Assembly (NCBI GenBank): GCA_020724775.1
Contig: DYGG01000008.1
Location: 1 to 64,000 of the forward strand
Direction: 5' to 3'
Origin: Ignavibacterium sp.
GTDB lineage: Bacteria > Zixibacteria > MSB-5A5 > GN15 > PGXB01
Length of the DNA: 64,000 nt
The translations under genes were made by a program, and so were the position numbers. This document shows positions 8,890-18,918 of this stretch, piece by piece (position 1 is the first letter of the stretch; every line of letters begins with the position of its first letter). A model generated the notes under the pieces. That model made no database searches. It saw nothing but the letters and a program-made list of their open reading frames with translations, and was not told where the DNA came from.

Positions 8890-9705
8890 CTACTTTTTCG
8901 CATCCTGGAGTTGGAAACGGGAGAGAAAGTCTTTTAGAATCTTATTGAACTTCTGATACTCGGTTACGAAAAAGAAATGCCGGGCATCCTCAAACAGATA
9001 ATATTCAGCCTCTTTAAAGTGATTTACCCAGGAGCGCTGAAAATCTCCCCCGACTCCGCCGTCGGCTTCCATTATCAGCACTCTTCCCTGCGGCAAAAGT
9101 GGAATCTGGGTCGGCGGGTACCGACGGTTGAATTCCCGGCAGGACGCCACCACTTCAAACAGCCGGCGATGATTGCCTTGCCGAAATTCTGCTAAGACCA
9201 TCTCGCGAAGGGTTTCATCGGCGGGACCGATGAGGTCACGGTACCATTTTACCGCTTCATCCTTGAGCGGCTCATCGGCAAGAGAGAGCATGGAGCGGGC
9301 GAATGTTTCGCGGGCAGCCAGCACCTCTTCAGTTCCCTGGAAGGCGCAATCCACAAAGACAACTCCGAGTAGATTTTCCGCCTCAAGGCGCAACATCTCT
9401 CCCAGCGTTAGCCCGGCAAGACTATGCCCTATTGCAATGTATCGTTTTCTGACAACCTTTCTCATCAGGTCATTGAGCGCTTCAGCGTTGAGTCGCGGCA
9501 GGCTCGCCGGTTCCAACCCCTTCTGACTTTCCCCATGCTCAAAAAGGTCGGGAGTGACCACCAGGTAACTACTGCTAAAGTGCTCTTGCTGGTATTTCCA
9601 TTGGTTACGGGAACCCCCCAGACCATGGACAAAGAGAATCGCTAAATCGCCTTCCCCGGCCATGTCGTAACTCAGTTGAAGATTGCCGAATTGATGTACT
9701 GCCAT
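8890..9705 (-). CDS. Alpha/beta hydrolase
   Basis: A 271-residue alpha/beta-hydrolase-fold protein without signal peptide, so cytoplasmic. The oxyanion motif HGLGGSRNQW is at residues 27-36, the nucleophile Ser95 sits in GHSLAG, and a candidate catalytic His is in DARHFFF near residue 242. The gene is convergent with the suhB-like gene (28 nt between stops) and divergent from the glmM-like gene. The substrate cannot be predicted; esterase, lipase-like and haloperoxidase-like relatives share this pattern. Confidence 0.85.
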   Translation of the reverse strand: MAVHQFGNLQLSYDMAGEGDLAILFVHGLGGSRNQWKYQQEHFSSSYLVVTPDLFEHGESQKGLEPASLPRLNAEALNDLMRKVVRKRYIAIGHSLAGLTLGEMLRLEAENLLGVVFVDCAFQGTEEVLAARETFARSMLSLADEPLKDEAVKWYRDLIGPADETLREMVLAEFRQGNHRRLFEVVASCREFNRRYPPTQIPLLPQGRVLIMEADGGVGGDFQRSWVNHFKEAEYYLFEDARHFFFVTEYQKFNKILKDFLSRFQLQDAKK

Positions 9706-9823
9706 AAACTCAGATTAGTATGGACAAAAGATAATACTGAGAGCAGTATATTCTGTCAACGCTCAAACGGACTATTTCGTAACAAGTTATTTACTTTTTC
9801 CGTCTATTTTTGTTAATTCAGAG

Positions 9824-9829
9824 TATAAT
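9824..9829 (+). promoter_or_regulatory. Perfect -10 box ahead of the glmM-like gene
   Basis: TATAAT at 9824-9829 is a perfect -10 hexamer; the -35 region upstream is weak. A transcript would begin near 9836, which places the in-frame TTG at 9829 outside the message and supports the downstream start at 9859. Confidence 0.45.
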
Positions 9830-9858
9830 TGCTATTGAACTTCTCAGAGGGACATAAA

Positions 9859-11214
9859 TTGCAGAAAAAGTTGATGATTTCTACGTCAGGCATCCGCGGA
9901 GTAATTGGCTCCGGGCTGGACCCGGTTTTGGTGACGCGGTATGCCGCAGCCTTCGGAACTTATCTAAAAAAAGGGAAGGTGATAGTTGGCCGCGACAGCC
10001 GTCCCTCGGGGGAACTGCTTAAGATGGCGGTTATTGCTGGCTTGCGCTCGGTGGGGCTGACTGTGATTGACCTTGGAATCGTGCCGACCCCAACGGTAGA
10101 GATTGCCATCCCGGAACTCAAAGCCTCCGGAGGAATCTGCATTACCGCCAGCCATAACCCTGGTGAATGGAACGCTCTTAAATTTTTCGACGGCAGAGGG
10201 GAGTTTATCGACAAAGCGGCTCTGGAGAAGGTCAGTCAGATATATGTAGAAGAAACGGCGGCCTTTAAAGACCATCTCCACCTGGGAGAATTCCACGAAG
10301 ACCCCCGCTGGATATCACGGCATATCGCTCATATTCTTCGCCTGCCGTCAGTGAATAAAACTAAGATAAAAAAGGGCGGTTTCAAGGTGGTGGTTGATGC
10401 CATCAATGGCGCCGGTTCGAAGGCTCTGCCCGACCTCCTGGAGACGCTGGGAGTTAATGTTGTCAGGCTTAACTGCGACGGTGACGGCAACTTTGTGCAT
10501 AATCCTGAGCCGACCCCTGCCAACCTGCGGTCTCTGGGAAATAGGGTGAAAAAAGTTAAGGCGGACCTGGGGTTGGCATGCGACCCTGATGCCGACCGGC
10601 TTGCCCTGGTGGATGAGAAAGGTCAGGCGATAAGCGAGGAACTTACTCTCGCCCTTGCCGTTAAGTACATTCTATCGAAACGGAAAGGAAATGTCGTTGT
10701 AAATCTCTCCACATCTCGTATAACAGAATATATTGCCGGCGAGGCGGGCTGTCGGACTTATTACACCCCGGTCGGCGAAGCCAATGTGATTGCCGGTATC
10801 AGGAAATATCGGGCGGTCATCGGCGGCGAAGGAAATGGCGGAGTGATTTACCCGCAGTTTCATTCCGGGCGGGATGCGCTGGTAGGGGCGGCTTTAATTT
10901 TAAGCCTGCTGGCGGAGTCGAACAAAAGCCTCGGCGAAACTGTGGCGGAGTTGCCGCGGTTTTACAATATAAAAGCAAAAGCGGCGCTTCCATCAGGGTT
11001 TGAAAAGAAAATCGCCGGAGTAGAAAGCGGCGCCAGAAAAAGTTTTGAGCGGTTGAAAATTGACCGCCGTGACGGGCTGAGATTCGATTTCCCCCGCGGC
11101 TGGTTTCAGATAAGAAAATCGAACACCGAGCCGATATATCGACTGATAATTGAAACTGACTCGAAAGAGCTGACGGAGATTATTCAGAAGGAAATAATGA
11201 ACCTCCTTAAATGA
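9859..11214 (+). CDS. glmM: Phosphoglucosamine/phosphomannomutase family (GlmM-like)
   Basis: A 451-residue alpha-D-phosphohexomutase. The phospho-accepting Ser98 lies in TASHNPGEWNALKF, the Mg2+ loop DPDADR is at residues 242-247, the sugar-binding loop GGEGNGGVI follows, and the phosphate-binding loop ends in RKSNTEPIYR. I choose the TTG at 9859 because AGAGGGA (9846-9852) sits at proper distance; the alternative ATG at 9874 lies too far from it, and an earlier TTG at 9829 overlaps the -10 box. GlmM makes glucosamine-1-phosphate for UDP-GlcNAc. The glmS gene 10 nt downstream makes its substrate, which favours GlmM over a mannomutase, though specificity is not proven. Confidence 0.85.
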   Translation: MQKKLMISTSGIRGVIGSGLDPVLVTRYAAAFGTYLKKGKVIVGRDSRPSGELLKMAVIAGLRSVGLTVIDLGIVPTPTVEIAIPELKASGGICITASHNPGEWNALKFFDGRGEFIDKAALEKVSQIYVEETAAFKDHLHLGEFHEDPRWISRHIAHILRLPSVNKTKIKKGGFKVVVDAINGAGSKALPDLLETLGVNVVRLNCDGDGNFVHNPEPTPANLRSLGNRVKKVKADLGLACDPDADRLALVDEKGQAISEELTLALAVKYILSKRKGNVVVNLSTSRITEYIAGEAGCRTYYTPVGEANVIAGIRKYRAVIGGEGNGGVIYPQFHSGRDALVGAALILSLLAESNKSLGETVAELPRFYNIKAKAALPSGFEKKIAGVESGARKSFERLKIDRRDGLRFDFPRGWFQIRKSNTEPIYRLIIETDSKELTEIIQKEIMNLLK

Positions 11215-11224
11215 GGCTTACCAT

Positions 11225-13054
11225 ATGTGCGGCATAGTCGGATATGTCGGGAGCAAACAGGCGCTTCCGATTCTAATAGAAGGATTAAAAAGGCTTGAAT
11301 ATCGCGGTTATGATTCTGCGGGAATAGTTCTTTATGAAAAATTGGGATTGACGGCTCAAAAATCTGCCGGCAAGATTAACCGCCTCGAGGAGATTCTTCG
11401 GGGGCAGCATTTTGATTCGTCACAGGGGATTGCCCACACCCGCTGGGCGACCCACGGCGAGCCGACCGATGTCAATGCCCACCCGCATTTTGACTGCAAG
11501 AACGAAATAGCCCTGGTGCATAACGGCATTATCGAGAATTACCGCTCCCTGAAAGCCCTTCTGGAAAAACAGGGACACCGCATCCGCACCCAGACCGACA
11601 CTGAAATCCTGGTTCATCTGATTGAAGAGTATTACGAGGGTGACCTGACCGAAGCGGTCCGCGCCGCACTCTCACAGGTGGAAGGAACCTACGGTATCGC
11701 GGTGCTGGCGGCCGGGGAGCCGCGAAAAATAGTGGCGGCGCGCAAAGGGTCGCCTCTGGTGATAGGCCACGGCGACTGCGAAAATTTTATAGCATCGGAC
11801 GTCTCCGCTATTCTTGCCCACACCAAGAGGGCGGTTTATCTCAGCGAAGGGGAGATTGCTACCGTCACGGCTGACAACTACGAAATAACCACCATAGACA
11901 AACTTCGTCGCAATCCCCATATCGAAGAGATTTCCTGGAGTCTGGACCAGATTGAGAAAAGCGGCTATGACCATTTCATGCTCAAAGAGATTCATGAGCA
12001 GCCGATGACTCTGCGGAATGCCATCCGCGGGCGACTCAATTTCGATGAGGGGATTCCCCGCTTAAACGGTCTGAATCTGCAGTACGAGCAATTGCGGAAT
12101 GTGGAGAGAATTATCTTCGCCGCTTGCGGTACCTCGTGGCATGCCGCCCTTATCGGCGAATATATGATTGAAGAGTTTGCCCGGATTCCGGTCGAGGTGG
12201 AATATGCCTCGGAATTTCGGTACCGCTCCCCTATTTTGAAGGAAGGAACTATCCTTTTTGTCATCAGTCAATCCGGGGAGACAGCCGATACCCTGGCGGC
12301 TTTACGGGAGGCCAAGAAGAAAGGCTTAATGGTCCTGGGAATCTGCAACGTGGTGGGGTCATCGATCGCCCGCGAAACTGACGGGGGTGTTTATATTCAC
12401 GCTGGTCCCGAAATCGGGGTGGCATCGACTAAGGCTTTCACCTCCCAGATAATGGTTCTCGGCTTGATAACAGTACTGCTGGGGCGGATGCGCCATCTCT
12501 CCGTTCAGCAGGGGATGGACCTGATGGGCGCCCTGGAAAGAATCCCTGAACAGGTGGAGCATATTCTCAAAAACGTTGAACCGCAGGTCAAAAAGATCGC
12601 CACGCTTTACGATAAGACCAACAACTTCCTGTACCTCGGACGCGGCATAAACTTCCCGGTGGCGCTGGAGGGAGCCTTAAAACTAAAAGAGGTCTCGTAT
12701 ATCCATGCCGAAGGGTATCCGGCGGCGGAAATGAAGCATGGTCCGATTGCTCTGATTGACGAGAAAATGCCGGTGGTGGTAATAGCGCTCAAGGATGCGG
12801 TATATGACAAGGTCCTTTCCAATATTGCCGAGGTCAAAGCCCGCAACGGTCAGGTTATTGCCATAGCCAGCGAGGGGGACACGGAAATTGCCGACAAGGT
12901 TGACCATGTCATATATATCCCGCATACCTCGCGGATATTCAGCCCGCTTCTGGCGATTATCCCGCTGCAACTATTGGCATATCATATGGCGGTGATGAGA
13001 GGCTGCCATGTGGACCAGCCGCGCAATCTGGCGAAAAGCGTGACGGTAGAATAG
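11225..13054 (+). CDS. glmS: Glutamine-fructose-6-phosphate aminotransferase (isomerizing)
   Basis: A 609-residue GlmS, full length. The N-terminus MCGIVGYVG exposes the nucleophilic Cys of the class II glutaminase domain after Met removal. Two SIS sugar-isomerase domains follow (about residues 285-420 and 455-600) with CGTSWHAA, SQSGETADT and AEMKHGPIAL, and the end PRNLAKSVTVE is the standard C-terminus. It converts fructose-6-phosphate plus glutamine to glucosamine-6-phosphate, the first step to UDP-GlcNAc. It lies 10 nt after the GlmM-like gene. No glmS ribozyme can lie in such a short gap. Confidence 0.97.
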   Translation: MCGIVGYVGSKQALPILIEGLKRLEYRGYDSAGIVLYEKLGLTAQKSAGKINRLEEILRGQHFDSSQGIAHTRWATHGEPTDVNAHPHFDCKNEIALVHNGIIENYRSLKALLEKQGHRIRTQTDTEILVHLIEEYYEGDLTEAVRAALSQVEGTYGIAVLAAGEPRKIVAARKGSPLVIGHGDCENFIASDVSAILAHTKRAVYLSEGEIATVTADNYEITTIDKLRRNPHIEEISWSLDQIEKSGYDHFMLKEIHEQPMTLRNAIRGRLNFDEGIPRLNGLNLQYEQLRNVERIIFAACGTSWHAALIGEYMIEEFARIPVEVEYASEFRYRSPILKEGTILFVISQSGETADTLAALREAKKKGLMVLGICNVVGSSIARETDGGVYIHAGPEIGVASTKAFTSQIMVLGLITVLLGRMRHLSVQQGMDLMGALERIPEQVEHILKNVEPQVKKIATLYDKTNNFLYLGRGINFPVALEGALKLKEVSYIHAEGYPAAEMKHGPIALIDEKMPVVVIALKDAVYDKVLSNIAEVKARNGQVIAIASEGDTEIADKVDHVIYIPHTSRIFSPLLAIIPLQLLAYHMAVMRGCHVDQPRNLAKSVTVE

Positions 13055-13448
13055 GCAGAGTCTTCTGTCACTTTGCAGATTTCCTGCCGAAATTCAGGAC
13101 TTATCAAAATTCGCGGAAGTATTCTGGCAATTGAGCCCGTCCGGAGTCAATCTTCAATGCCCTTTATAGTGTTGCGCCGTTTGATTTTGCCGCTATGCCA
13201 TGTGGTAACCGGCAGCAGAATTTAGAGGGGAAGCGGCGCTAAAGGGAACTCTTTTGCTCTTCTTATCTTGTGAAGAAAATCACATACTTTGAGATTTATC
13301 TGTTGACAATTAGATGCTTATCGATAATTTTATCAGTTTAATTGCCCACTATCTGAATATCGTTGGCCAACGCCTCGGCATTCTGGGCAGGATATTTACG
13401 TTCTGAAACTAATGGCATTTTAATATACTAACTGAAAGGACATGCCCG
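13055..13448 (+). other. Gene-free 394-nt region ahead of hppA
   Basis: No convincing ORF is seen. A candidate fold lies near 13163-13238: GCCGCT can pair with AGCGGC, enclosing TGCC paired with GGCA, and an outer GCGCCG can compete by pairing with CGGCGC. Downstream, TTGACA at 13303-13308 is a perfect -35 hexamer, but candidate -10 boxes (GATAAT at 13323, TTTTAT at 13328) have non-ideal spacing. An AAAGGA ribosome-binding site precedes hppA. I do not recognise a known riboswitch here. Confidence 0.4.
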
Positions 13449-15452
13449 ATGAATCTTGGTCTTTCCCCTGCCATATTCGGAGCGGTCGGGATAGTTTTCG
13501 CATTTGCTCTTTATCTCAATATAAAGAGACAGCCGGCCGGTAACGAATTGATGCAAGAGATTTCGGATACTATTGCCAAAGGGGCGATGGTGTTTCTGAG
13601 ACGTGAATATTCCATTCTCGCCATCTTCATAGTTCTGGTATTTGCCCTGTTAGCAATATTCATTAACATCTGGACGGGGGTGGCATTTATTTCCGGCGCC
13701 TGCTGCTCCATGATTGCCGGATTTTTCGGTATGAAGGCGGCGACCAAAGCCAATGTTAGAACCGCCGCGGCGGCGAAGACCGGCGGGCAGGCCGCTGCCC
13801 TTTCGATCGCTTTCACCGGTGGCGCCGTTATGGGAATGGCGGTGGCGGCTCTCGGCCTTCTGGGTCTTGGCATCTTCTTCTATATTCTGACTCGCTCTAC
13901 AATGTCACCTGCCGAACAGGCTTCCATTCTTTCCGGATTCGGCATGGGGGCGTCATCAATCGCTCTATTCGCCCGTGTCGGAGGCGGTATCTATACTAAG
14001 TCAGCCGATGTCGGCGCTGACCTGGTCGGTAAAGTTGAAGCCGGTATTCCGGAGGATGACCCCCGCAATCCGGCTGTGATTGCCGATAATGTCGGCGACA
14101 ATGTTGGCGATGTTGCCGGTATGGGCGCGGACCTGTTTGAATCGTATGTCGGCTCCGTGGTGGCAACAATCGCCATTGCCGCCGCCACGAAAGATTTGGT
14201 CGCCCAGGAGCAGATGGGACGAATCATGCTGCCGGTGGCGATTGCCATGGCAGGCATTGTGGCATCAATGCTCGGTGTCCTTTCCGTTAAGATATTCGCC
14301 GGAATGAAAAATCCGGCGGCGGTTCTGAGAGTGGTTACATATGTAGGCTCCGTTATCCTATTTGTCGCTTCATATTTTATTATCGATATTCTGGGACTCA
14401 ATCAGAAAATATTCTGGGCAATTTTTGCCGGAAATCTCGCCGGCATAATTATCGGGTTATTTACTGAGTATTATACCTCGTCCAAGCCGATTCATAGAAT
14501 CGCCAACGCTTCCGAAACCGGCGCTGCGACTAATATCATTCAGGGTCTGGCGGTCGGGATGGAATCAGTGGCGTTGCCGGTTATTGCCATTGCCGCGGCA
14601 ATCTTTGTCGGGTTCAAACTTGACGGGCTTTACGGTATCGGCATTGCCGCTGTCGGCATGCTTGCCACGATTGGCGTAACGATGTCGGTTGACGCCTATG
14701 GTCCTATCGCTGACAATGCCGGCGGAATCACCGAAATGGCCGGGCTGGGACATGATATCAGGAAGATAACTGACCGTCTCGATTCCCTCGGCAATACCAC
14801 CGCCGCCATCGGAAAGGGTTTTGCTATCGGCTCGGCAGCACTCACGGCTCTGGCGCTCTTTTCCGCCTACAGCACCGCTGTCGGGTTAACCAGTATCAGC
14901 CTTCTCAATGTCGAGGTGGTAATCGGCTTCTTCATAGGCGGCATCATGCCCTTTATGATCGCCGCCCTCACGATGACCGCGGTCGGAAAAGCGGCATTTA
15001 AGATGGTATCGGAGGTCCGCCGTCAGTTCAAAGAGATTAAGGGCTTGATGGAAGGGAAAGCCAAAGCCGATTCTGCCAGATGTGTCGATATCGCCACTCG
15101 TGGAGCGCTTCGGGAGATGATCGCCCCGGGAATTTTGGCGGTGGTCAGTCCGCTGATTATGGGACTTCTTCTCGGCACGGAAGCGCTCGGCGGATTCCTC
15201 GCCGGCGCGACCCTTTCGGGCGTGCTTCTCGCTCTTCTGATGGCCAATGCCGGCGGCGCCTGGGATAATGCCAAGAAACTGATTGAATCGGGTCTGCATG
15301 GTGGAAAAGGTTCCCCCGCTCACAAAGCGGCGGTCGTTGGCGACACCGTGGGCGACCCTTTCAAAGATACCTCGGGACCTTCGATGAATATCCTTATTAA
15401 GTTGATGGCGATGGTATCGCTGGTGCTGGCGCCGCTTCTGGCGAAATTATAG
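13449..15452 (+). CDS. hppA: Membrane-bound, ion-translocating pyrophosphatase
   Basis: A 667-residue integral membrane pyrophosphatase with about 16 helices. It hydrolyses PPi and pumps H+ or Na+ outward. The substrate loop is complete: [20 protein letters not shown] followed by [20 protein letters not shown]. The stretch [16 protein letters not shown] has Ala and Gly where K+-independent enzymes have Lys and Thr, so this belongs to the K+-dependent class, which includes Na+ pumps as well as H+ pumps. The C-terminus has the expected [17 protein letters not shown]. It is a single-gene transcript between a long leader and a strong terminator. Confidence 0.96.
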   Translation: MNLGLSPAIFGAVGIVFAFALYLNIKRQPAGNELMQEISDTIAKGAMVFLRREYSILAIFIVLVFALLAIFINIWTGVAFISGACCSMIAGFFGMKAATKANVRTAAAAKTGGQAAALSIAFTGGAVMGMAVAALGLLGLGIFFYILTRSTMSPAEQASILSGFGMGASSIALFARVGGGIYTKSADVGADLVGKVEAGIPEDDPRNPAVIADNVGDNVGDVAGMGADLFESYVGSVVATIAIAAATKDLVAQEQMGRIMLPVAIAMAGIVASMLGVLSVKIFAGMKNPAAVLRVVTYVGSVILFVASYFIIDILGLNQKIFWAIFAGNLAGIIIGLFTEYYTSSKPIHRIANASETGAATNIIQGLAVGMESVALPVIAIAAAIFVGFKLDGLYGIGIAAVGMLATIGVTMSVDAYGPIADNAGGITEMAGLGHDIRKITDRLDSLGNTTAAIGKGFAIGSAALTALALFSAYSTAVGLTSISLLNVEVVIGFFIGGIMPFMIAALTMTAVGKAAFKMVSEVRRQFKEIKGLMEGKAKADSARCVDIATRGALREMIAPGILAVVSPLIMGLLLGTEALGGFLAGATLSGVLLALLMANAGGAWDNAKKLIESGLHGGKGSPAHKAAVVGDTVGDPFKDTSGPSMNILIKLMAMVSLVLAPLLAKL

Positions 15453-15468
15453 GCTGCGTTACTTTACA

Positions 15469-15498
15469 AAAAGCCCGCCTGCGCGGGCTTTTTTTTTC
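15469..15498 (+). terminator. Intrinsic terminator after hppA
   Basis: An eight-base-pair stem (AAGCCCGC with GCGGGCTT, loop CTGC) is followed by eight or more T residues. It starts about 16 nt after the hppA stop. Confidence 0.92.
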
Positions 15499-15570
15499 TT
15501 GCCGATTTGAATCCCAACCCTTACTCTCGCACTTGCCCGCTTTTTATATAGGAGACCCCATTTAAATAAG

Positions 15571-15602
15571 AAAGGCAGGACTTACTATCCTGCCTTTTTT
15601 CT
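15571..15602 (-). terminator. Bidirectional terminator between hppA and the metzincin gene
   Basis: AAAGGCAGGA and TCCTGCCTTT form a long stem around a seven-base loop. On the plus strand it ends in TTTTTT; on the minus strand the arm is followed by a T-rich TTTCTTATTT. It lies 44 nt past the stop of the minus-strand protease gene and so most likely ends that convergent transcript as well. Confidence 0.75.
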
Positions 15603-15645
15603 ATATCTGTATTCTACAGATAAGATATCGGAAGGCTCCAAATCC

Positions 15646-18600
15646 TCAACAGTTCGGCGGCGGACCACTCTTATACAAGTAACTTATCAGGTAAGTAGCG
15701 TCCAAAATATTGACAGTGCCGCTGTTATTGACATCGCCGTTGTCCACGGTTGGCACCGGCGCAGGACCGCTCTTATAGAGAAAACTTATCAGATAGGTGA
15801 CATCCAGAATATTGACGGCGCCATTCCCGTTTACGTCGCCGCATACCACCAGATTATCACAGGCGTTGCCGACCCCGTCATGGTCGCTGTCGGCCTGGTC
15901 GGGATTAAAGTCTGTGGGGCAATTGTCGCAGGCGTCACCGACGATATCGGCGTCATTGTCGGTCTGTGCCGGATTGGCAATCAGCGGACAGTTGTCGCAA
16001 ACGTCCCCCAATCCGTCGCCGTCGCTGTCGGTCTGCCCGACATTGACAATATAATCACAGTTGTCACAGGCGTTGCCAAGACCGTCGCTGTCGGTATCGT
16101 ACTGGTCCGGATTGGCGACTGACGGGCAGTTGTCCATACCGTCGGGAGTGCCATCACCGTCGCTGTCCGGTCCTTGCGCTTCATCAGGTACGGCATCGGA
16201 GTTCATATCCTGAGAAATACCAAGAGCAATATCGCACTGGTCCAACTGGCCATTCAGATTGCGGTCGAGCGGACTTCGCGGCACAAAATCAAATCCGCAG
16301 GGTGTTACCAAACCGCTATTCTCTCCCCGAACGAAACGGCGATAAAATCTTCCATCCGGAAAGTACTCCAGCACTCGCGGAGTCATGCTGGGATTAGAGT
16401 TTTCCGATACAAAAACATGCCCGCGGGAATTGACCCTTATCCCCCAGGGGGCCGACGGGTTCTGGTTGGGATTTTCGAAAACTCCTATGAACGACCCGGA
16501 AACGCCATTGTACTCCAGGACATGATAGGTGCCGTTACTGACAATTAGCAGATTGCCATCGGCTTTGAAAGCAAGACCGATAGGAACAGAGAGCGGCGCT
16601 CCGGATGTAACCACTCTCACAAAAGTCCCGGTAGCCCCGTTATATTCGATGACGGAATTGTTACCGGTGCTGGAGACGAAGAGATTGCTGTTGGGACCGA
16701 ATACCAGACCGCGCGGCTGGCTTAGACCGCCCGAGCCGGCCGAAACAAAGGTTCCGATCAACGCGCCGGTTGAGCCATCATACTTGATTACGCTATTGGT
16801 GCCGCTGCTGGCTACAAGAAGGTCTCCGCCGGCATCGAATTCCAGCGCCGATGGACCATTCAGCCCTCCCAGACCGGCGGCGACAAAGACCGAATGGAAG
16901 CCGGTTGCCGGGTCAATGACTGCGATATTGTTGGCGATATAGTTGGCTATGTACATTCTCCCGTCAGGACCCGCTCTCAGATCCCGGGAGCCGTCAACGA
17001 TGCTGCCGTAGTAGGTAATCGGATAGCCGCTTGCCTGATGGTACTCTTTAATTAGATCTCCCTGATTGGTAACCAGAAGATTTCCCTGACGGTTCAGGTC
17101 TTTCCAATCACTTATGGCGTTGCCGTCACAATCCTGGCAATCATCAGGTATATTATTGCGGTCATAATCTTCGGCGAAACCGCTCGATATTTCTATGAAA
17201 TCGGCAATGAAATTCGCGTTACAGTCCGGGTCACATTCATCGGGAACGTTATTGCCGTCAAAGTCATCCGACATCCCGTAGCGGATATCAAAATCATCCG
17301 GTCGGCTATTTGCATTGCAGTCCGGCTCACAGGCATCGGGGATGCCGTTGCCGTTTATATCGGGAGCGCCATTGATTATATCCTGCGGGTCAAGAATACT
17401 ATTGTTGTTGCAGTCTTCGCATTCATCCGGGACATTATTGCCATTGAGATCCGGACTTGTTCCCCCGCTGATATCCTGGAAATCGGGAACATTATTTCCG
17501 TTGCAATCGCGGGAAAAACAGCCGCCGTTATCCAGGTTGTCTTCGATAACCGCCTCCACCAGGCGATGCATATTCAGGTCGATATTGGCGGTGTATCCGG
17601 CATGGATATGGCAATAACTCATAATCGTCCCGCGCGAAGGGGTGCCATTGCCGCAGTCGTCTATTGTAGGCGTATATCCGTCGTGAGTATGATATGTCCC
17701 GCAATTATGCCCCATCTCGTGGGCAACTACTATTACATCCCAGTTGGCGTTACTGGTGGCGCCGAAAGGATGAGGAAAACTGCCATTCAAGAATCCGGTA
17801 ATGCTATAGGTGGCAAAACCGGAACAGGTGCCGCCGACATAGGCAACGCCGCCGTACGGCAGGTCGCGCCGACCGCTGAAAAGGTGTACGATGTTATATG
17901 GGGAAGGGTCCTCATTGTTGTACCAATAACTGCCCAGCGTTCCCAGGTCATCAGCGCTGAAGGGCTCGCCGCCGGCATCCCAGACACGAAGAAACTGCAC
18001 CAGCAACCTGGTGTTTATGTCACGCTCATAGATATCACTGACAGTTGCTATCAAGGTCAGGATGTAACTCTGCGCCAGGCCTACATTGCCAAACATATTA
18101 TAAAATGCCTGGTCAGCCTCGGCGGCAATCTTAAGAAGACGGGGACCCAAAGGACTGAGGGCCCGGGCATCCCGTAAATCTGACTGACTCAGCGCGGACG
18201 GCAACTCTACCCCGCAGAAATTGACCCCATCGGGGAGTTCAATGCCGGCGGGAAAATTGTGTATGACAATTTCGCTTTCCCACCCTTTGACCGCCTCCTG
18301 GCGCGATTGCGCGATATAGTATGTTTGACCGCCTTTGATTAAGTACCCGGAGACTGTCCCGAGACTGCCGAATGCAATAAAAGCGTGCGAATTAGGTTCC
18401 CCTTCCACTTCGCCGCGAAGGGCGACTACTTGGGGACCGGGTATCTCGAGGCTGCCGCCGGCGCGACCGAGATAATACCTGGTTTCATCACCGGTGACAG
18501 AGAATCGCTCCATCTGAAGATTGACTTTTTCTACGGGAGAAAGGGGAATCTCCAGCCGTTTGTACGCTTCTCCTGTGGCGAGATTGTCAAAGACCGCCTG

Positions 18601-18759
18601 GTTTAAACCGACACGAAGAGCCATCCCTGATTCGATTGCTTCAATCGTCTGAAAGGGAGCCTGAAGCGGCTCATTAATGTAATTGTGGGGAGCGTTGGAC
18701 GCCATCACAAAGGAACTCAAACAAAGCAAGATAACGGCGCTGACTGAGACTTTGGGCAT
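15646..18759 (-). CDS. Secreted metzincin protease with propeller, TSP3 repeats and dockerin
   Basis: A 1037-residue exported multidomain protein. Residues 1-20 are a signal peptide. The zinc-protease signature [11 protein letters not shown] is near residue 346, with the Met-turn IMSYCH about 35 residues later, so it is a reprolysin/M12-like metzincin. Around 425-565 there are five or six degenerate calcium-loop repeats of the type DxNGNxVPDEC. Residues 566-816 hold NHL-like beta-propeller repeats ([15 protein letters not shown] and similar). Four or so TSP3 repeats (DNCPxxxNPDQxDxDxDGxGxACD) cover 860-970, and the last 65 residues are a two-EF-hand dockerin-like module bracketed by Cys. It probably acts outside the cell, calcium-stabilised; substrate unknown. 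Confidence 0.87.
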   Translation of the reverse strand: MPKVSVSAVILLCLSSFVMASNAPHNYINEPLQAPFQTIEAIESGMALRVGLNQAVFDNLATGEAYKRLEIPLSPVEKVNLQMERFSVTGDETRYYLGRAGGSLEIPGPQVVALRGEVEGEPNSHAFIAFGSLGTVSGYLIKGGQTYYIAQSRQEAVKGWESEIVIHNFPAGIELPDGVNFCGVELPSALSQSDLRDARALSPLGPRLLKIAAEADQAFYNMFGNVGLAQSYILTLIATVSDIYERDINTRLLVQFLRVWDAGGEPFSADDLGTLGSYWYNNEDPSPYNIVHLFSGRRDLPYGGVAYVGGTCSGFATYSITGFLNGSFPHPFGATSNANWDVIVVAHEMGHNCGTYHTHDGYTPTIDDCGNGTPSRGTIMSYCHIHAGYTANIDLNMHRLVEAVIEDNLDNGGCFSRDCNGNNVPDFQDISGGTSPDLNGNNVPDECEDCNNNSILDPQDIINGAPDINGNGIPDACEPDCNANSRPDDFDIRYGMSDDFDGNNVPDECDPDCNANFIADFIEISSGFAEDYDRNNIPDDCQDCDGNAISDWKDLNRQGNLLVTNQGDLIKEYHQASGYPITYYGSIVDGSRDLRAGPDGRMYIANYIANNIAVIDPATGFHSVFVAAGLGGLNGPSALEFDAGGDLLVASSGTNSVIKYDGSTGALIGTFVSAGSGGLSQPRGLVFGPNSNLFVSSTGNNSVIEYNGATGTFVRVVTSGAPLSVPIGLAFKADGNLLIVSNGTYHVLEYNGVSGSFIGVFENPNQNPSAPWGIRVNSRGHVFVSENSNPSMTPRVLEYFPDGRFYRRFVRGENSGLVTPCGFDFVPRSPLDRNLNGQLDQCDIALGISQDMNSDAVPDEAQGPDSDGDGTPDGMDNCPSVANPDQYDTDSDGLGNACDNCDYIVNVGQTDSDGDGLGDVCDNCPLIANPAQTDNDADIVGDACDNCPTDFNPDQADSDHDGVGNACDNLVVCGDVNGNGAVNILDVTYLISFLYKSGPAPVPTVDNGDVNNSGTVNILDATYLISYLYKSGPPPNC

Positions 18760-18872
18760 AATTATCCTTTGCTATTTTAACTAATATCGTTTTCGGCAAG
18801 AGTATATGAATGATACGGCTTCCGCTCGGGAATTCTCAGACTTCCTGTACGAAAGCAATATTTGCGAGGGTA

Positions 18873-18918
18873 CTTACCCGCAATTGGGGGCGGGACCTCC
18901 TTTGTAGAGGAAAGTTAT
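18873..18918 (-). repeat. 46-bp exact repeat, copy 1 (dockerin gene 3' end)
   Basis: The last codons and stop of this dockerin gene (from CTTACCCGCAATTGGGG onward on the plus strand) match 20322-20367 base for base, including synonymous positions, while sequence on both sides diverges. Confidence 0.85.

Noticed and set aside
13055-13448. Possible cobalamin, c-di-AMP or glmS-ribozyme element
   Set aside because: I looked for the conserved cores of these elements and did not find them; only an unassigned possible fold remains.
15797-16122. Plus-strand repetitive ORFs opposite the metzincin gene
   Set aside because: They mirror the TSP3 calcium repeats of the real minus-strand gene and have no start context.
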